Assembly (NCBI GenBank): GCA_003162415.1
Contig: PMOL01000004.1
Span: forward strand, 186,001-250,000
From: Candidatus Dormiibacterota bacterium
GTDB taxonomy: Bacteria; Chloroflexota; Dormibacteria; Aeolococcales; Aeolococcaceae
DNA: 64,000 bases
Reading direction: 5' to 3'
Part shown: positions 17,043 through 26,094 of the stretch, one piece after another
Numbering within the stretch: position 1 is the first letter of the stretch
How the letters are laid out: every line of letters starts with the position of its first letter
The notes under the pieces: generated by a model
Databases searched by the model: none
What the model was told of the DNA's origin: nothing
Seen by the model: the letters and a program-made list of their open reading frames with translations, nothing else
Translations under genes and position numbers: made by a program

Positions 17043-17357
17043 TCAGTGCTCGACGGGCAAGCCGGCGTCCTGCCAGGCGTCGATCCCGCCGCTGACGTTG
17101 TACGAGTTCGGCCGCCCAAAGGTGCGCAGGTAGTCGACCGCGCGGGCGCTGCGGCCACCCATGCGACAGTGCACGTAGACGTCGCGATCAGCCGGAATCT
17201 CGGCGAGACGCGCGGGAAGCTCTCCCAGCGGAATCAGCACCGACCCCGGAATGCGCACATCGTCGTACTCGGACTTCTCGCGCACATCGACGAGCATCGC
17301 GCCCTTCGCGATCGCTTCTTTGGCGTCCCTGGGGCTGACCTCGGAGTCTTCGGACAT
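17043..17357 (-). CDS. Rhodanese-like domain protein
   Basis: 104 residues, a single rhodanese domain of the GlpE/PspE size class. It has the sulfur-accepting Cys64 in the loop HCRMGGRS, and the conserved MLVDVREKSEY and GGIDAWQDAG motifs. Such proteins move sulfane sulfur or act as thiol sulfurtransferases in the cytoplasm. The ATG at 17357 is chosen over the upstream in-frame ATG (17393) because TATACT (17365-17370) sits exactly 7 nt before it. It is divergent from glutamate dehydrogenase. Confidence 0.85.
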   Translation of the reverse strand: MSEDSEVSPRDAKEAIAKGAMLVDVREKSEYDDVRIPGSVLIPLGELPARLAEIPADRDVYVHCRMGGRSARAVDYLRTFGRPNSYNVSGGIDAWQDAGLPVEH

Positions 17358-17364
17358 CCGCGGC

Positions 17365-17370
17365 AGTATA
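17365..17370 (-). promoter_or_regulatory. -10 element TATACT, leaderless spacing (rhodanese gene)
   Basis: TATACT on the minus strand, 7 nt before the ATG at 17357, with no Shine-Dalgarno in the spacer. Confidence 0.5.
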
Positions 17371-17420
17371 GATGTGGGGCCGGGGTTCACCACGCCGCGT
17401 CCAAGCGCCGGTCAGCCTGC

Positions 17421-17426
17421 TAGGCT
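17421..17426 (+). promoter_or_regulatory. -10 element TAGGCT, leaderless spacing (glutamate dehydrogenase)
   Basis: TAGGCT ends 7 nt before the GTG at 17434; the spacer CCTGAAC has no ribosome-binding sequence. Confidence 0.5.
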
Positions 17427-17433
17427 CCTGAAC

Positions 17434-18702
17434 GTGAGCACAGTTGCCGCGCCGGCGGTGGTGGACTCTCCCTGGCTGAACGCACAGCGTCAATTCGACA
17501 ACGCCGCCGAGATCCTCAATCTCTCACCGGGGTTGCGCGCTGTTCTGCGCGAGGTACGACGGGAGCTGGTCGTGCGTTTCCCGGTGAAGATGGACGATGG
17601 CAGTGTCCGCATGTTCGAGGGATACCGCGTCCAGCACAACGTGACTCGCGGCCCGGCCAAGGGTGGTCTCCGGTTCCATCCGGCGACCGACATCGACGAG
17701 GTCAAGGCGCTCGCGATGTGGATGACATGGAAGTGCGCGCTGGCGAATCTTCCCTACGGCGGCGCCAAGGGCGGTGTCGCCGTCGACCCCTCGACACTGA
17801 GCCACCGCGAGCTAGAACGTCTGACCAGGAGGTTCGCCGCGGAGATCAGCGTGCTGGTCGGACCGGAGTCGGACATCCCGGCGCCAGACGTGAACACGAC
17901 CGCCGAGATCATGGCGTGGATCATGGACACGCTCTCGATGCAGGCGGGCTACTCGGTCCCGGCGTCGGTGACCGGCAAGCCTCTGGAGATCGGCGGAAGC
18001 GAGGGGCGCCCCAGTGCGACCGGACGCGGTGTGAACATCATCGCCATCGAGGCATGCAAGCGCCTCGGGATGGAGATCTCACAGACAACCGTCGCCATAC
18101 AGGGCTTCGGCAACGTCGGCAGCTGGGCCGCGCAGCTCATGCATGAATCGGGGTTCTCGATCTGCGCAGTTGCGGACGTGACTGGCGGTATCTACTCGAG
18201 GACCGGCCTTGACATTCCCACCCTGCTCGCGTACCGGCAGCAGTACGGGGGCGTACGCGATTTTCCCGGCTGCACCCCGATCACCAACACCGAGCTGCTC
18301 GAGCTCGAGGTCGATGTCCTGGTGCCGGCTGCGATGGAGAATCAGATCACTGCGCGCAACGCGGGAAGGATCCAGGCGCGGCTCATCGTCGAAGGCGCGA
18401 ACGGGCCGACCACGCCCGACGCAGACAGCATTCTCGAGCGCCGCGGGATCACCGTCGTCCCCGACATCCTCGCCAACTCCGGTGGCGTGACCGTGTCGTA
18501 CTTCGAATGGGTCCAGGACCTGCAGTCGCTGTTCTGGGAGGAAGACGAGATCAACGTCCGCCTCAAGAAGATCCTGCAGAAGGCCTTCAACCAGATGTGC
18601 GAACAGGCTGATCGCCATCAGGTGTCGCTGCGACTCGGTGCCTACCTGGTGGCGGTCAAGCGCGTCGCCGATGCGACAGCTGTACGAGGCATCTACCCCT
18701 AG
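17434..18702 (+). CDS. gdhA: Glu/Leu/Phe/Val dehydrogenase, probably glutamate dehydrogenase
   Basis: 422 residues from the GTG at 17434. It interconverts glutamate and 2-oxoglutarate plus ammonium using NAD(P). The N-terminal substrate domain has RGPAKGGLRFHP (Lys76) and PYGGAKGGVAVDP with the likely catalytic Lys112. The Rossmann domain has VAIQGFGNVGSWAA. Length fits the hexameric GDH-II class found in many Gram-positives and archaea. The upstream in-frame extension to 17251 has non-protein-like composition and overlaps the divergent rhodanese gene, so it is rejected. The flippase gene starts 25 nt downstream. Confidence 0.9.
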   Translation: MSTVAAPAVVDSPWLNAQRQFDNAAEILNLSPGLRAVLREVRRELVVRFPVKMDDGSVRMFEGYRVQHNVTRGPAKGGLRFHPATDIDEVKALAMWMTWKCALANLPYGGAKGGVAVDPSTLSHRELERLTRRFAAEISVLVGPESDIPAPDVNTTAEIMAWIMDTLSMQAGYSVPASVTGKPLEIGGSEGRPSATGRGVNIIAIEACKRLGMEISQTTVAIQGFGNVGSWAAQLMHESGFSICAVADVTGGIYSRTGLDIPTLLAYRQQYGGVRDFPGCTPITNTELLELEVDVLVPAAMENQITARNAGRIQARLIVEGANGPTTPDADSILERRGITVVPDILANSGGVTVSYFEWVQDLQSLFWEEDEINVRLKKILQKAFNQMCEQADRHQVSLRLGAYLVAVKRVADATAVRGIYP

Positions 18703-18727
18703 GGGTGGCTCCCATCCCAGCCTGGTC

Positions 18728-20041
18728 ATGAAGCTCGTCGATCGGCTGCGCGCGCTCCCGCTGCCAGTCGGAACAATCCCGGTTGCGGTTGGGCTCGGGC
18801 TCGCCGGGCTCATGCAGTACGGGTTCCTTGTGGTCGCGGCGCGGGCGCTCGGCACCACTCACTTCGCCCCGCTCTCGGTGTTCTGGGCGCTGCTCTTCGT
18901 CTGCGGCCCGGGCTTCTTCCTGCCCCTCGAGCAGGAGACCGGGCGTGCGATTGCGGCGAGACGCGTCCGCGGCGAGGGCGGCCGCCCGGTCTTCATGCGC
19001 GCCGCGTTGCTCGGCGGCATCCTGGCCGTGGTGCTGATCGTCGCCACCCTCGTGGCGGCGAGCCCGATCGACCAGCACGTGTTCAAGGGAGATCCCGCCC
19101 TGCTCGCCGGGCTGATCGGGGGATTCGCCGCCTATCTCTGTGAATTCCTCGCGCGCGGTGCCCTCGCCGGCAACGCGCGCTTCGGCGCCTACGGCGTGCT
19201 CCTCGGTGGCGAGGGAGCGCTGCGCGTGCTGTTCGCGGCGGTGCTCGCGGTGATCGGCGTCAAGACCGCCGGTCCCTACGGCATCTCGCTCATCGTCGCC
19301 TCGTTCGTCGCGATCGCCCTGGCAACCATCGGCCGGCGCGGCCTGCTCCGTCCTGGCCCGCCGGCGCCGTGGGGAGAGATCACCCACGCGCTCGGCTTCC
19401 TGCTGATCGCGTCGGTGTTCACCCAGCTGCTTCTCAGCGTCGGCGCGGTGGCGGTGCAACTGCTCGCCACACCGGCGGAGCAGACGGCGGCGGGCAGGTT
19501 CCAGCTGAGCCGGATCGTCGCCTACGTCCCGATCTTTCTCTTCCAGGCGGTGCAGTCGGCGCTCCTGCCCAAGCTCGCCACGCTTGCCAGCGGTGGACGC
19601 CACCGCGAGTTCCAGGCGCTCCTGACCAGGCTCCTCCTCCTCATGAGCGGTCTTGGAGCTATTGCGATCGTGGGGTTCACGCTCCTCGGCCCGACCGTGA
19701 CGCGGATCCTCTTCGGCCACGGGTTCGAGCTGAGCAACCTCGACTTCGCCCTCCTGTCGGCGAGCTGCATCGGGTTCATCTTCACCCAGATCTTCGGCTA
19801 CGTCCTGATCTCGCTCGCCGGGTACCGGCGGGTGGCATTGGGGTGGACCAGCGGGGCCGTCGCGTTCTTCGTTGTGACCGCGATCGGCTCGTCGCTCTTC
19901 CTTCGTGTCGAGCTGGGACTGCTCTGCGGCGCGATCGCTTCGTCCCTGGTCATGGCCGCCCTGCTCCTCCCCCTGTTGCGAGAGCGCGGCGCTATCGAAA
20001 CGGACCTGCTAATTTCCGATTTGGGCGGTCCGCCAGGCTGA
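18728..20041 (+). CDS. Polysaccharide flippase-like membrane protein (MOP superfamily)
   Basis: About 437 residues from the ATG at 18728, with 12 or so transmembrane helices in the order seen in Wzx/MurJ-like exporters of the MOP superfamily. Features include an early LPLEQETGRAIAARR cytoplasmic loop and the FLFQAVQSALLPKLA helix. It probably flips a lipid-linked oligosaccharide across the membrane. It heads a four-gene unit with an oxidoreductase, GT2 and aminotransferase, suggesting a short amino-sugar glycan distinct from the Wzm/Wzt product. Confidence 0.8.
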   Translation: MKLVDRLRALPLPVGTIPVAVGLGLAGLMQYGFLVVAARALGTTHFAPLSVFWALLFVCGPGFFLPLEQETGRAIAARRVRGEGGRPVFMRAALLGGILAVVLIVATLVAASPIDQHVFKGDPALLAGLIGGFAAYLCEFLARGALAGNARFGAYGVLLGGEGALRVLFAAVLAVIGVKTAGPYGISLIVASFVAIALATIGRRGLLRPGPPAPWGEITHALGFLLIASVFTQLLLSVGAVAVQLLATPAEQTAAGRFQLSRIVAYVPIFLFQAVQSALLPKLATLASGGRHREFQALLTRLLLLMSGLGAIAIVGFTLLGPTVTRILFGHGFELSNLDFALLSASCIGFIFTQIFGYVLISLAGYRRVALGWTSGAVAFFVVTAIGSSLFLRVELGLLCGAIASSLVMAALLLPLLRERGAIETDLLISDLGGPPG

Positions 20042-20051
20042 GACTGCGCCC

Positions 20052-21011
20052 ATGGGTGCTCGTGCCCGGATTGCGCTGGTCGGAGCCGGGGCGATGGGGG
20101 CCAACCACGCGCGCGTCATCTCGGAGTCGGACCGCGCCGACCTCGCGGTGATCATCGACACGGATCCCGAGCGGGTGCGGCCTCTCGCGGACCGCCTCGG
20201 CTGCGCCTTTGCCGAGGACCTCGACGCTGCCGCCGGTTGCGACGCGGTGGTGATCGCGACCCCGACCGCCTTCCACGAGAGAGCGGCATGCGCGCTGCTC
20301 GAGCTCGGCAAGCCGATCCTCGTCGAGAAGCCGGTGACCCCCGAGCTCGAGTCCACGCGGGAGCTGGTCGCCTGCGCGGAGCGCCGCGGGGTGCCGCTGA
20401 TGTGCGGTTTCGTCGAACGATTCAACCCCGTGGTCGCAACCATGCGCAGCCTGCTCGACGAGGAGCCGGTCCACATAGTCGGTCTCCGCCACTCCCCCGA
20501 GACGCCGAGAAGCACGCTCAGCGTCGTCTTCGATCTCCTGATCCACGAGATCGACCTCGCCCTCTGCTACATGCGCGGAGCGCGCCCATCGCGAGTCTGC
20601 GGAGGCACGAGCACGGCCGGCCGCGATTCGATCATGGAGGTCGCCGATTGCCTGCTGCAGTTCCCCAACGGGGCGATCGCCACCCTCTCGGCGAGCCGGG
20701 CGAGCCAGCGCAAGGTCCGATCGCAGCTGGTGGCCACACCGACCGCGCTGTATGACGTCGACCTGCTCCGCCAGGATCTGACCGTCTACCGTCATCGCGC
20801 CCACGCCCAGGGAGTTGGCGCCGGCCAGGCCGCGGGATATCGCGCCGAGACGGTGATCGACATCCCCTTCGTACGGCACACCGGGGAGCCACTCGCGCTC
20901 CAGTTCGCGCACTTCCTCGACCTGGTCTCAGGAAGTGCGGATGCCTGCGTCGAGCGCAACTCGATTCTCCCGGCTCACGAGGTCGCCGCGGCCATCGAGG
21001 AGTGCTCATGA
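20052..21011 (+). CDS. Gfo/Idh/MocA family sugar oxidoreductase
   Basis: 319 residues. Rossmann motif ALVGAGAMGANHARVI at the N-terminus, and the diagnostic EKP (ILVEKPVTPE, Lys93) that contacts substrate and cofactor. The C-terminal alpha/beta substrate domain begins around FVERFNP. Linked to a DegT aminotransferase, it is likely to oxidise a nucleotide-sugar hydroxyl (for example C3 of a UDP-HexNAc, WlbA-like) to the ketone that the aminotransferase uses. It ends in an ATGA overlap with the next gene. Confidence 0.85.
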   Translation: MGARARIALVGAGAMGANHARVISESDRADLAVIIDTDPERVRPLADRLGCAFAEDLDAAAGCDAVVIATPTAFHERAACALLELGKPILVEKPVTPELESTRELVACAERRGVPLMCGFVERFNPVVATMRSLLDEEPVHIVGLRHSPETPRSTLSVVFDLLIHEIDLALCYMRGARPSRVCGGTSTAGRDSIMEVADCLLQFPNGAIATLSASRASQRKVRSQLVATPTALYDVDLLRQDLTVYRHRAHAQGVGAGQAAGYRAETVIDIPFVRHTGEPLALQFAHFLDLVSGSADACVERNSILPAHEVAAAIEECS

Positions 21012-21754
21012 GCGAACCAGCGATCACCTATGTCATCCCAGTGCACAACCAGATTGCCGAGCTTCGCAAGACCGTGCGCCTGCTCGTCACGCGCCTCGGT
21101 CATCTGCCGGGATCGGAGGTCATCCTCGTTGAGAACGGGTCGACCGACGGATCGGGGCCCCTGTGCCTCTCACTGGCGGCGACTCTGAACAGCGACGAGG
21201 TGTCGGTCCGGGTCACCACGTCGGCCAAGGGCCTCGGATTCGCCTGGCGCCGAGGGATGGCCATGGCTCGCGGCGATGCCCTGGTCCTGACCGCGGCTGA
21301 CCTTCCCTTTGGGTTCACCGACCTCGACGGCTACCTGGGACTGAGCCCCCGGCCACCACTGGTGATGGGATCCAAGACCCACCGCGACTCGCAGATCGAG
21401 ACGCCGGCGCTGCGGCGCGCCATGTCGGCCGGGTTCGGCCTCCTTCGCGCCGGACTCATCGGGCTCACGCTCGACACGCAGGGGTCGGTGCTCATCCAGC
21501 GCTCCCTGGCGCAGCTGTTGCTCCCGCGTCTTCTCGCCGGTGACTACCTGATCGGCGCCGAGATCAACCTGTGGGCCGTCCACGAGGGAATCACGCCCGT
21601 GGAGATCCCGGTCGTCTACACCGCGTCGGGCCGATCCACCGTCTCGCCGATTCGCGACTCCGTCGCCATGGCAGCCGGCCTCCTGACGCTGCGCCGGCGG
21701 ATCGCCGACGAGCGGCGGACGACGGGCCACGCCGGCGAGGCGGTGGCATCGTGA
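21008..21754 (+). CDS. Glycosyltransferase family 2
   Basis: 248 residues. The ATG at 21008 overlaps the preceding stop and has a GAGGAG Shine-Dalgarno, making it preferable to the GTG at 21002. It starts ITYVIPVHNQIAEL, then ILVENGSTDGSG replaces the usual DDGS motif, and LTAADLPFGF stands where the DxD should be. The acidic motif is therefore reduced and the metal ligands are uncertain. The stop overlaps the GTG of the aminotransferase gene. Likely acts in the same short glycan pathway. Confidence 0.8.
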   Translation: MSEPAITYVIPVHNQIAELRKTVRLLVTRLGHLPGSEVILVENGSTDGSGPLCLSLAATLNSDEVSVRVTTSAKGLGFAWRRGMAMARGDALVLTAADLPFGFTDLDGYLGLSPRPPLVMGSKTHRDSQIETPALRRAMSAGFGLLRAGLIGLTLDTQGSVLIQRSLAQLLLPRLLAGDYLIGAEINLWAVHEGITPVEIPVVYTASGRSTVSPIRDSVAMAAGLLTLRRRIADERRTTGHAGEAVAS

Positions 21755-22875
21755 CGGCCATCCACGCTCCGGTTGCGACGCGGATCCGGATCTCGGCGCC
21801 CCAACTCGGCCCCGAGGTGGAGGACCTGGTCCTCGAGGTGCTCCGCAGCGGTCACCTGGCGCAGGGACCGATGGTTGGACGCTTTGAAGCGCTCTGCACC
21901 GAGATGGCCGGGACCGCGCACGCGGTTGCCGTTGCCAACGGGACGGTCGCGCTCGACGCCGCGCTCGCGGTGCTCGAGATCGGCCCCGGCCAGGAGGTGA
22001 TCACGTCACCCTTCACCTTCGCCGCGACCATCAACGCGATCCTGCGCAGCGGGGCCTCAGTTCGTTTCGCCGACATCCGCGAGGACTTCACGATCGATCC
22101 CGACTCTGTGGCGGCGCTGATCGGGCCGCGAACCGCGGCGATCATGCCGGTGCATCTCTACGGCCTCCCCGCTGACATGCACGCGCTCATGTCGCTGGCC
22201 TCGGCTCGCGGACTTGCCGTCGTGGAGGACGCGGCGCAGGCGCACGCTGCGGACGTCGACGGGCGGCGCGTCGGCAGCTTCGGGGTCGGCTGCTTCTCCT
22301 TCTACGCAACCAAGAACGTGACCAGCGGCGAGGGTGGCTGCATCACCACCGACGATTCGATGCTCGCCGAACGCCTCCGCTCGCTCCGCAACCAGGGGAT
22401 GCGGTCCCGCTATGATTATGCCATGATCGGCCAGAACTGGCGGATGACCGATGTTGCGGCGGCGATCGCCATCCCTCAGATGCAGCATCTTGACGAGATC
22501 GTGCGGAAGCGGCGCCGCAACGCCGCGCTGTTGACATCGCTCATCGGCAATGACTCGGAGGTCACGACCCCGCGGGTTCCGGAGGGCCGTGGCCACGTGT
22601 GGCATCAGTACACGATCCTGCTCGAACCGGGGATCGATCGCGACCGCGTCGCCGCATCGATGTCGTCAGAGGGAGTCGATACCGGTGTGTACTACCCGGG
22701 ACTGGTGTGGGACCACGAGGCATACCGCAACCATCCCAACGTGCATCGAGACGACACGCCGCTTGCGCGCGAATGCACGGCGCGCTGTCTCTCGCTGCCC
22801 GTTCACCCGGGGCTCACCACGCACGACCTCGAGCGCGTCGCCGGCGCTCTCGACCACGCACTGCTCGCGTCCTGA
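21751..22875 (+). CDS. DegT/DnrJ/EryC1/StrS sugar aminotransferase
   Basis: 374 residues from the GTG at 21751 overlapping the previous stop (GTGA). PLP-dependent fold type I enzyme transferring an amino group, usually from glutamate, to a keto nucleotide sugar. Key features: AVANGTVALDAAL, the VVEDAAQAHAA segment with the PLP-ring aspartate, and the Schiff-base Lys188 in SFYATKNVTSGEGG. Paired with the Gfo/Idh protein it should make a 3- or 4-amino sugar. End of the operon; a convergent peptidase gene follows 19 nt later. Confidence 0.92.
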   Translation: MTAIHAPVATRIRISAPQLGPEVEDLVLEVLRSGHLAQGPMVGRFEALCTEMAGTAHAVAVANGTVALDAALAVLEIGPGQEVITSPFTFAATINAILRSGASVRFADIREDFTIDPDSVAALIGPRTAAIMPVHLYGLPADMHALMSLASARGLAVVEDAAQAHAADVDGRRVGSFGVGCFSFYATKNVTSGEGGCITTDDSMLAERLRSLRNQGMRSRYDYAMIGQNWRMTDVAAAIAIPQMQHLDEIVRKRRRNAALLTSLIGNDSEVTTPRVPEGRGHVWHQYTILLEPGIDRDRVAASMSSEGVDTGVYYPGLVWDHEAYRNHPNVHRDDTPLARECTARCLSLPVHPGLTTHDLERVAGALDHALLAS

Positions 22876-22894
22876 CAGCGGCCCCGTCTCAGGG

Positions 22895-24196
22895 TTACGC
22901 GGTCGACTCGATCGCTGAGAGCAATTCGTCGCCCTGGTCGGTCGGGCCGACCAGCGCAAGGCGCACGTCGTCGATGCCGGCCGCAATCTCCTCCGCGATC
23001 GACTGGACCTCTGCCGCGGTCACCTTCATGATCGCCTCGGCGCGCTCATCGGGCGTCTCGAGGGGCAATCCAGCGCGCCAGCGCGTCCCGTAGAAGCGCG
23101 CGCTCGCGATTGCCGTCTCAGTCGAACGCAGCAGCCTGCCGACCATCGCCGATTTCGCGGCCGCAAGCTCGTCGGCGGCGACGCGCTTCGACGCCATCTT
23201 GCGGAACTCCTTGAACGAGAGACTCGTGGCCTTGCGGGCGTCCTTGGGCCGCGTCGCCGTGGCGATCGCGAAGAGCCCGGTGTCGTCGAAGCCGGCATGG
23301 TGCGCGAAGATGCTGTAGGAGAGGCCGTTGCGCTCCCGGACCGTCTGGAACAGTCGCGATGACATGCCACCGCCGAGCACGTGGGTCATCACCGACAACT
23401 GGGTGCGTCGCGGGTCGGTCGACGGGATGCCCGGTACCGCGAACACCATGTGCACCTGCGGCTCCTCCTGCGCCGTTACCGGGCGCACGTTGGCCGTGTA
23501 CCGATCGCCGAGGCCCCACTTGGCCTTCTTTCGCGCGCGCGGCTTCCCCTGCGGGATGTCCGCAAGCAGCTCGAGCGCCTGGTCGTGGCTCAAGGTCGCG
23601 CCGCCGGAGATGACGAGGCACATCGACTTCGGCGCGTAGAACGCCCGGTGGTATTCGGTGAGCTGCTCGCGCGTCGCCTTCTCGATGACCGCGGGAAACC
23701 CCGCCGCGGACCACGACATCGGCTGGTTGCCGCCGAAGGCGACGGTCCCGAGACGGTCCCAGATCCAGCCGTCGGGGTCGGAGAGGCGCATGGAGAGTTC
23801 CTGGAGCACGACGTTGCGCTCGCGCTCGATCTCCTCGGCGGCGAAGAGCGGCCGGCTGAGCATGTCGCAGATGACGTCGGCAAGCTCGAACATCGCGGTC
23901 GCCGGACCCTCGGCGAAATACGCGACCTCCTCGGTGTCGGTGTATGCGTTGGTGTTGGCACCGAGACGGTCGATCTCGCGCGAGATGATCTTGGTGGTGG
24001 GGCGGCGCTCGGTGCCCTTGAAGAACATGTGCTCGAGGTAGTGGGCAAGCCCGGAGGTCTCCGCCGACTCGTCCCGCGAGCCGGCCCGAACGATCAGGAA
24101 CACGCCGGAGTTCCTGCTGCTCGACGGCGCGTTGAGCAGGCTGACGCCGTTGCTGAGCACGCTGAGCTCGGGTCGGTAGGGCATGTTCAGGGCCAT
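22895..24196 (-). CDS. M16 family zinc metallopeptidase
   Basis: 433 residues from the ATG at 24196, 2 nt after the ahcY stop. The inverted zinc motif HYLEH (His52, Glu55, His56) lies in SGLAHYLEHMFFKGT, and the third ligand is in the ERERNVVLQEL segment. The second half carries the inactive M16 repeat with the substrate-binding GGGMSSRLFQTVRE motif. Length fits the YmxG/PqqL-like single-chain processing peptidases. Cellular substrate unknown. The longer open frame upstream (to 24811) is arginine/histidine-rich antisense-like sequence over ahcY and is not the gene. Confidence 0.9.
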   Translation of the reverse strand: MALNMPYRPELSVLSNGVSLLNAPSSSRNSGVFLIVRAGSRDESAETSGLAHYLEHMFFKGTERRPTTKIISREIDRLGANTNAYTDTEEVAYFAEGPATAMFELADVICDMLSRPLFAAEEIERERNVVLQELSMRLSDPDGWIWDRLGTVAFGGNQPMSWSAAGFPAVIEKATREQLTEYHRAFYAPKSMCLVISGGATLSHDQALELLADIPQGKPRARKKAKWGLGDRYTANVRPVTAQEEPQVHMVFAVPGIPSTDPRRTQLSVMTHVLGGGMSSRLFQTVRERNGLSYSIFAHHAGFDDTGLFAIATATRPKDARKATSLSFKEFRKMASKRVAADELAAAKSAMVGRLLRSTETAIASARFYGTRWRAGLPLETPDERAEAIMKVTAAEVQSIAEEIAAGIDDVRLALVGPTDQGDELLSAIESTA

Positions 24197-24198
24197 GG

Positions 24199-25479
24199 TT
24201 ATGTGGTCCCCGACTCCCAGGATGCGAGATATTTCTGCTGCTCCTCGGTCAGCGTGTCGATGCTCACCCCCATCGCCTGCAGCTTGAGGCGCGCGACCTC
24301 GCGGTCGATCTCCTGGGGCACGTCGTGGACGGCGAGCGCCATGTCCTTGTGATGCTTGGCGATGTGCTCCGCGCACAGCGCCTGGTTGGCGAAGCTCATG
24401 TCCATGACCGCCGCCGGGTGTCCTTCCGCAGCGGCGAGATTGAGCAGGCGGCCCTCGGCGAGCACGTGGATGGTGCGTCCGTCCCGCAGGCGATGCGACT
24501 GCACGAACGTGCGCGGGGCGGTGACCTCGACCGACAGGTCGTCGATCGCGGCCAGGTTGATCTCGTCGTTGAAATGGCCGCTGTTGGCGATGATCGCGCC
24601 GTCCTTGAAGCGCTCGATGGAGCTGCGATCGATGACGTTGATGTCGCCGGTCACGGTGATCACGATATCGGCGCTCGGCGCTGCCTCCGCGAGGGGCATG
24701 ACGCGATAGCCGTCCATGACCGCCTCGAGGGCACGCGTCGGATCGACCTCGGTGACGATGACGTGGGCGCCGAGTCCGTTTGCGCGGCTGGCGAGACCGC
24801 GGCCGCACCATCCGTAGCCGCAGACGACGAACGTCTTGCCGGCGAGCAGCACGTTGGTGGCCCTGATCAGACCATCGATGGTGCTCTGCCCGGTGCCGTA
24901 GCGATTGTCGAAGAGGTGCTTGGTGAGCGCCTCGTTGACAGCGATGATCGGGAACTTGAGCGCGCCGTCATGTGCCATGGCGCGTAGCCTGATCACGCCG
25001 GTGGTGGTCTCCTCGGTGCCGGCGATGACCTCGTCGAGCAGCTCGCGACGACCCTTGTGCAACTCGGCGACGAGGTCTGCACCGTCGTCCATGGTCAGCT
25101 GCGGGTGAGTATCGAGGACCGCCTGAATGTGCGAGTAATAGCTGGCGGAGTCCTCGCCTTTCACGGCATACGTCGGAATCCCGTGCTGCCGGGCCAGAGC
25201 CGCGGCGACGGGGTCCTGCGTCGACAGCGGGTTGCTTGCGCAGAGGCTGACGTGAGCGCCACCCGCCTTGAGCGTGATCGCGAGGTTCGCCGTCTCACTG
25301 GTGACGTGGAGGCAGGCGCCGAGGCGCAGTCCTTCGAGCGGGCGCTCGCGCGCAAAACGCTCACGGATGATGCGGAGGACGGGCATCTCCCGCGCCGCCC
25401 AATCGATGAGGCGCTGGCCTTCGCCCGCCAGGCTCGGGTCGGCGACATCGGATTCCGCCACTTTTAACACGTTGGTCAC
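24199..25479 (-). CDS. ahcY: Adenosylhomocysteinase
   Basis: 426 residues, hydrolysing S-adenosylhomocysteine to adenosine and homocysteine with tightly bound NAD. Recognisable are [11 protein letters not shown], the [10 protein letters not shown]-equivalent [14 protein letters not shown], the NAD loop [11 protein letters not shown], and [10 protein letters not shown]. It ends [12 protein letters not shown] and lacks the C-terminal KPDHYRY tail of classical enzymes. That matches the shorter archaeal/thermophile-type AhcY. The GTG start overlaps the apt stop (GTGA), so apt and ahcY are co-transcribed and together recycle the adenine moiety. Confidence 0.95.
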   Translation of the reverse strand: MTNVLKVAESDVADPSLAGEGQRLIDWAAREMPVLRIIRERFARERPLEGLRLGACLHVTSETANLAITLKAGGAHVSLCASNPLSTQDPVAAALARQHGIPTYAVKGEDSASYYSHIQAVLDTHPQLTMDDGADLVAELHKGRRELLDEVIAGTEETTTGVIRLRAMAHDGALKFPIIAVNEALTKHLFDNRYGTGQSTIDGLIRATNVLLAGKTFVVCGYGWCGRGLASRANGLGAHVIVTEVDPTRALEAVMDGYRVMPLAEAAPSADIVITVTGDINVIDRSSIERFKDGAIIANSGHFNDEINLAAIDDLSVEVTAPRTFVQSHRLRDGRTIHVLAEGRLLNLAAAEGHPAAVMDMSFANQALCAEHIAKHHKDMALAVHDVPQEIDREVARLKLQAMGVSIDTLTEEQQKYLASWESGTT

Positions 25480-26036
25480 GCGATTCCTCCATCTGTCGTC
25501 GTACGCAACAGCGCCGTGTACGGGCGCCCACCGAGCGCGGCCGATCCCCCGAGTGCGCTCAACTCGATCAGAAAAGCGAAGCCCACGGTATCTCCGCCCA
25601 GGCGGTCCACGAGCGCGGCAGCCGCTCCGGCGGTGCCGCCGGTCGCGAGCAGATCGTCCACGATCAGCACACGCTGGCCCGGCTCGATCGCGTCCGAGTG
25701 CATCTCGATGACCGCTTCGCCGTACTCGAGGGTGTAGGCCTGCGAAATCCGCGTCGACGGAAGCCGACCCTCCTTGCGGACCAGGGCGAAACCCGCGCCG
25801 AGGCGGTCGGCGACGGCGCCACCGAGGATGAAACCCCGCGACTCGATACCGGCAACGACGTCGACGTTCTGGTCGACGTAGGGTTCGGTGAGCGCGGTGA
25901 CCGCCTCATGGAACGCGGGGCCGTCGCCGAGCAACCGGCTGATGTCCTTGAAGACGATTCCGGGCCGGGGGAAATCGGGCACATCGCGGATCAGTGAGCG
26001 CAGCCGTTCCACCACGTCCCGCTCTTGAATCGTCAC
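25476..26036 (-). CDS. apt: Adenine phosphoribosyltransferase
   Basis: 186 residues. Converts adenine plus PRPP to AMP. It shows [13 protein letters not shown] at the N-terminus, [10 protein letters not shown], and the PRPP-binding loop [14 protein letters not shown]. The GTG at 26036 is selected because TAGACT (26044-26049) is exactly 7 nt upstream and the sequence beyond has no apt homology; this replaces a longer open frame starting at 26108 that would overlap the divergent glycosyltransferase. Co-transcribed with ahcY and the M16 peptidase. Confidence 0.92.
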   Translation of the reverse strand: MTIQERDVVERLRSLIRDVPDFPRPGIVFKDISRLLGDGPAFHEAVTALTEPYVDQNVDVVAGIESRGFILGGAVADRLGAGFALVRKEGRLPSTRISQAYTLEYGEAVIEMHSDAIEPGQRVLIVDDLLATGGTAGAAAALVDRLGGDTVGFAFLIELSALGGSAALGGRPYTALLRTTTDGGIA

Positions 26037-26043
26037 CGGAGCC

Positions 26044-26049
26044 AGTCTA
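26044..26049 (-). promoter_or_regulatory. -10 element TAGACT, leaderless spacing (apt operon)
   Basis: TAGACT on the minus strand, 7 nt before the GTG of apt. The same hexamer and spacing precede meaB. Confidence 0.55.
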
Positions 26050-26094
26050 TCCGACAGACTCTGTGGCCGTGCCCTCCCCAACGAGCCCTCCCCG

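Noticed and set aside
22876-22894. Rho-independent terminators in the convergent gaps (also 6014-6028, 17033-17042, 27214-27226, 37428-37451)
   Set aside because: The gaps are too short and lack a stable stem followed by a T-run; small stems such as CCGC/GCGG at 27214-27226 are not enough.
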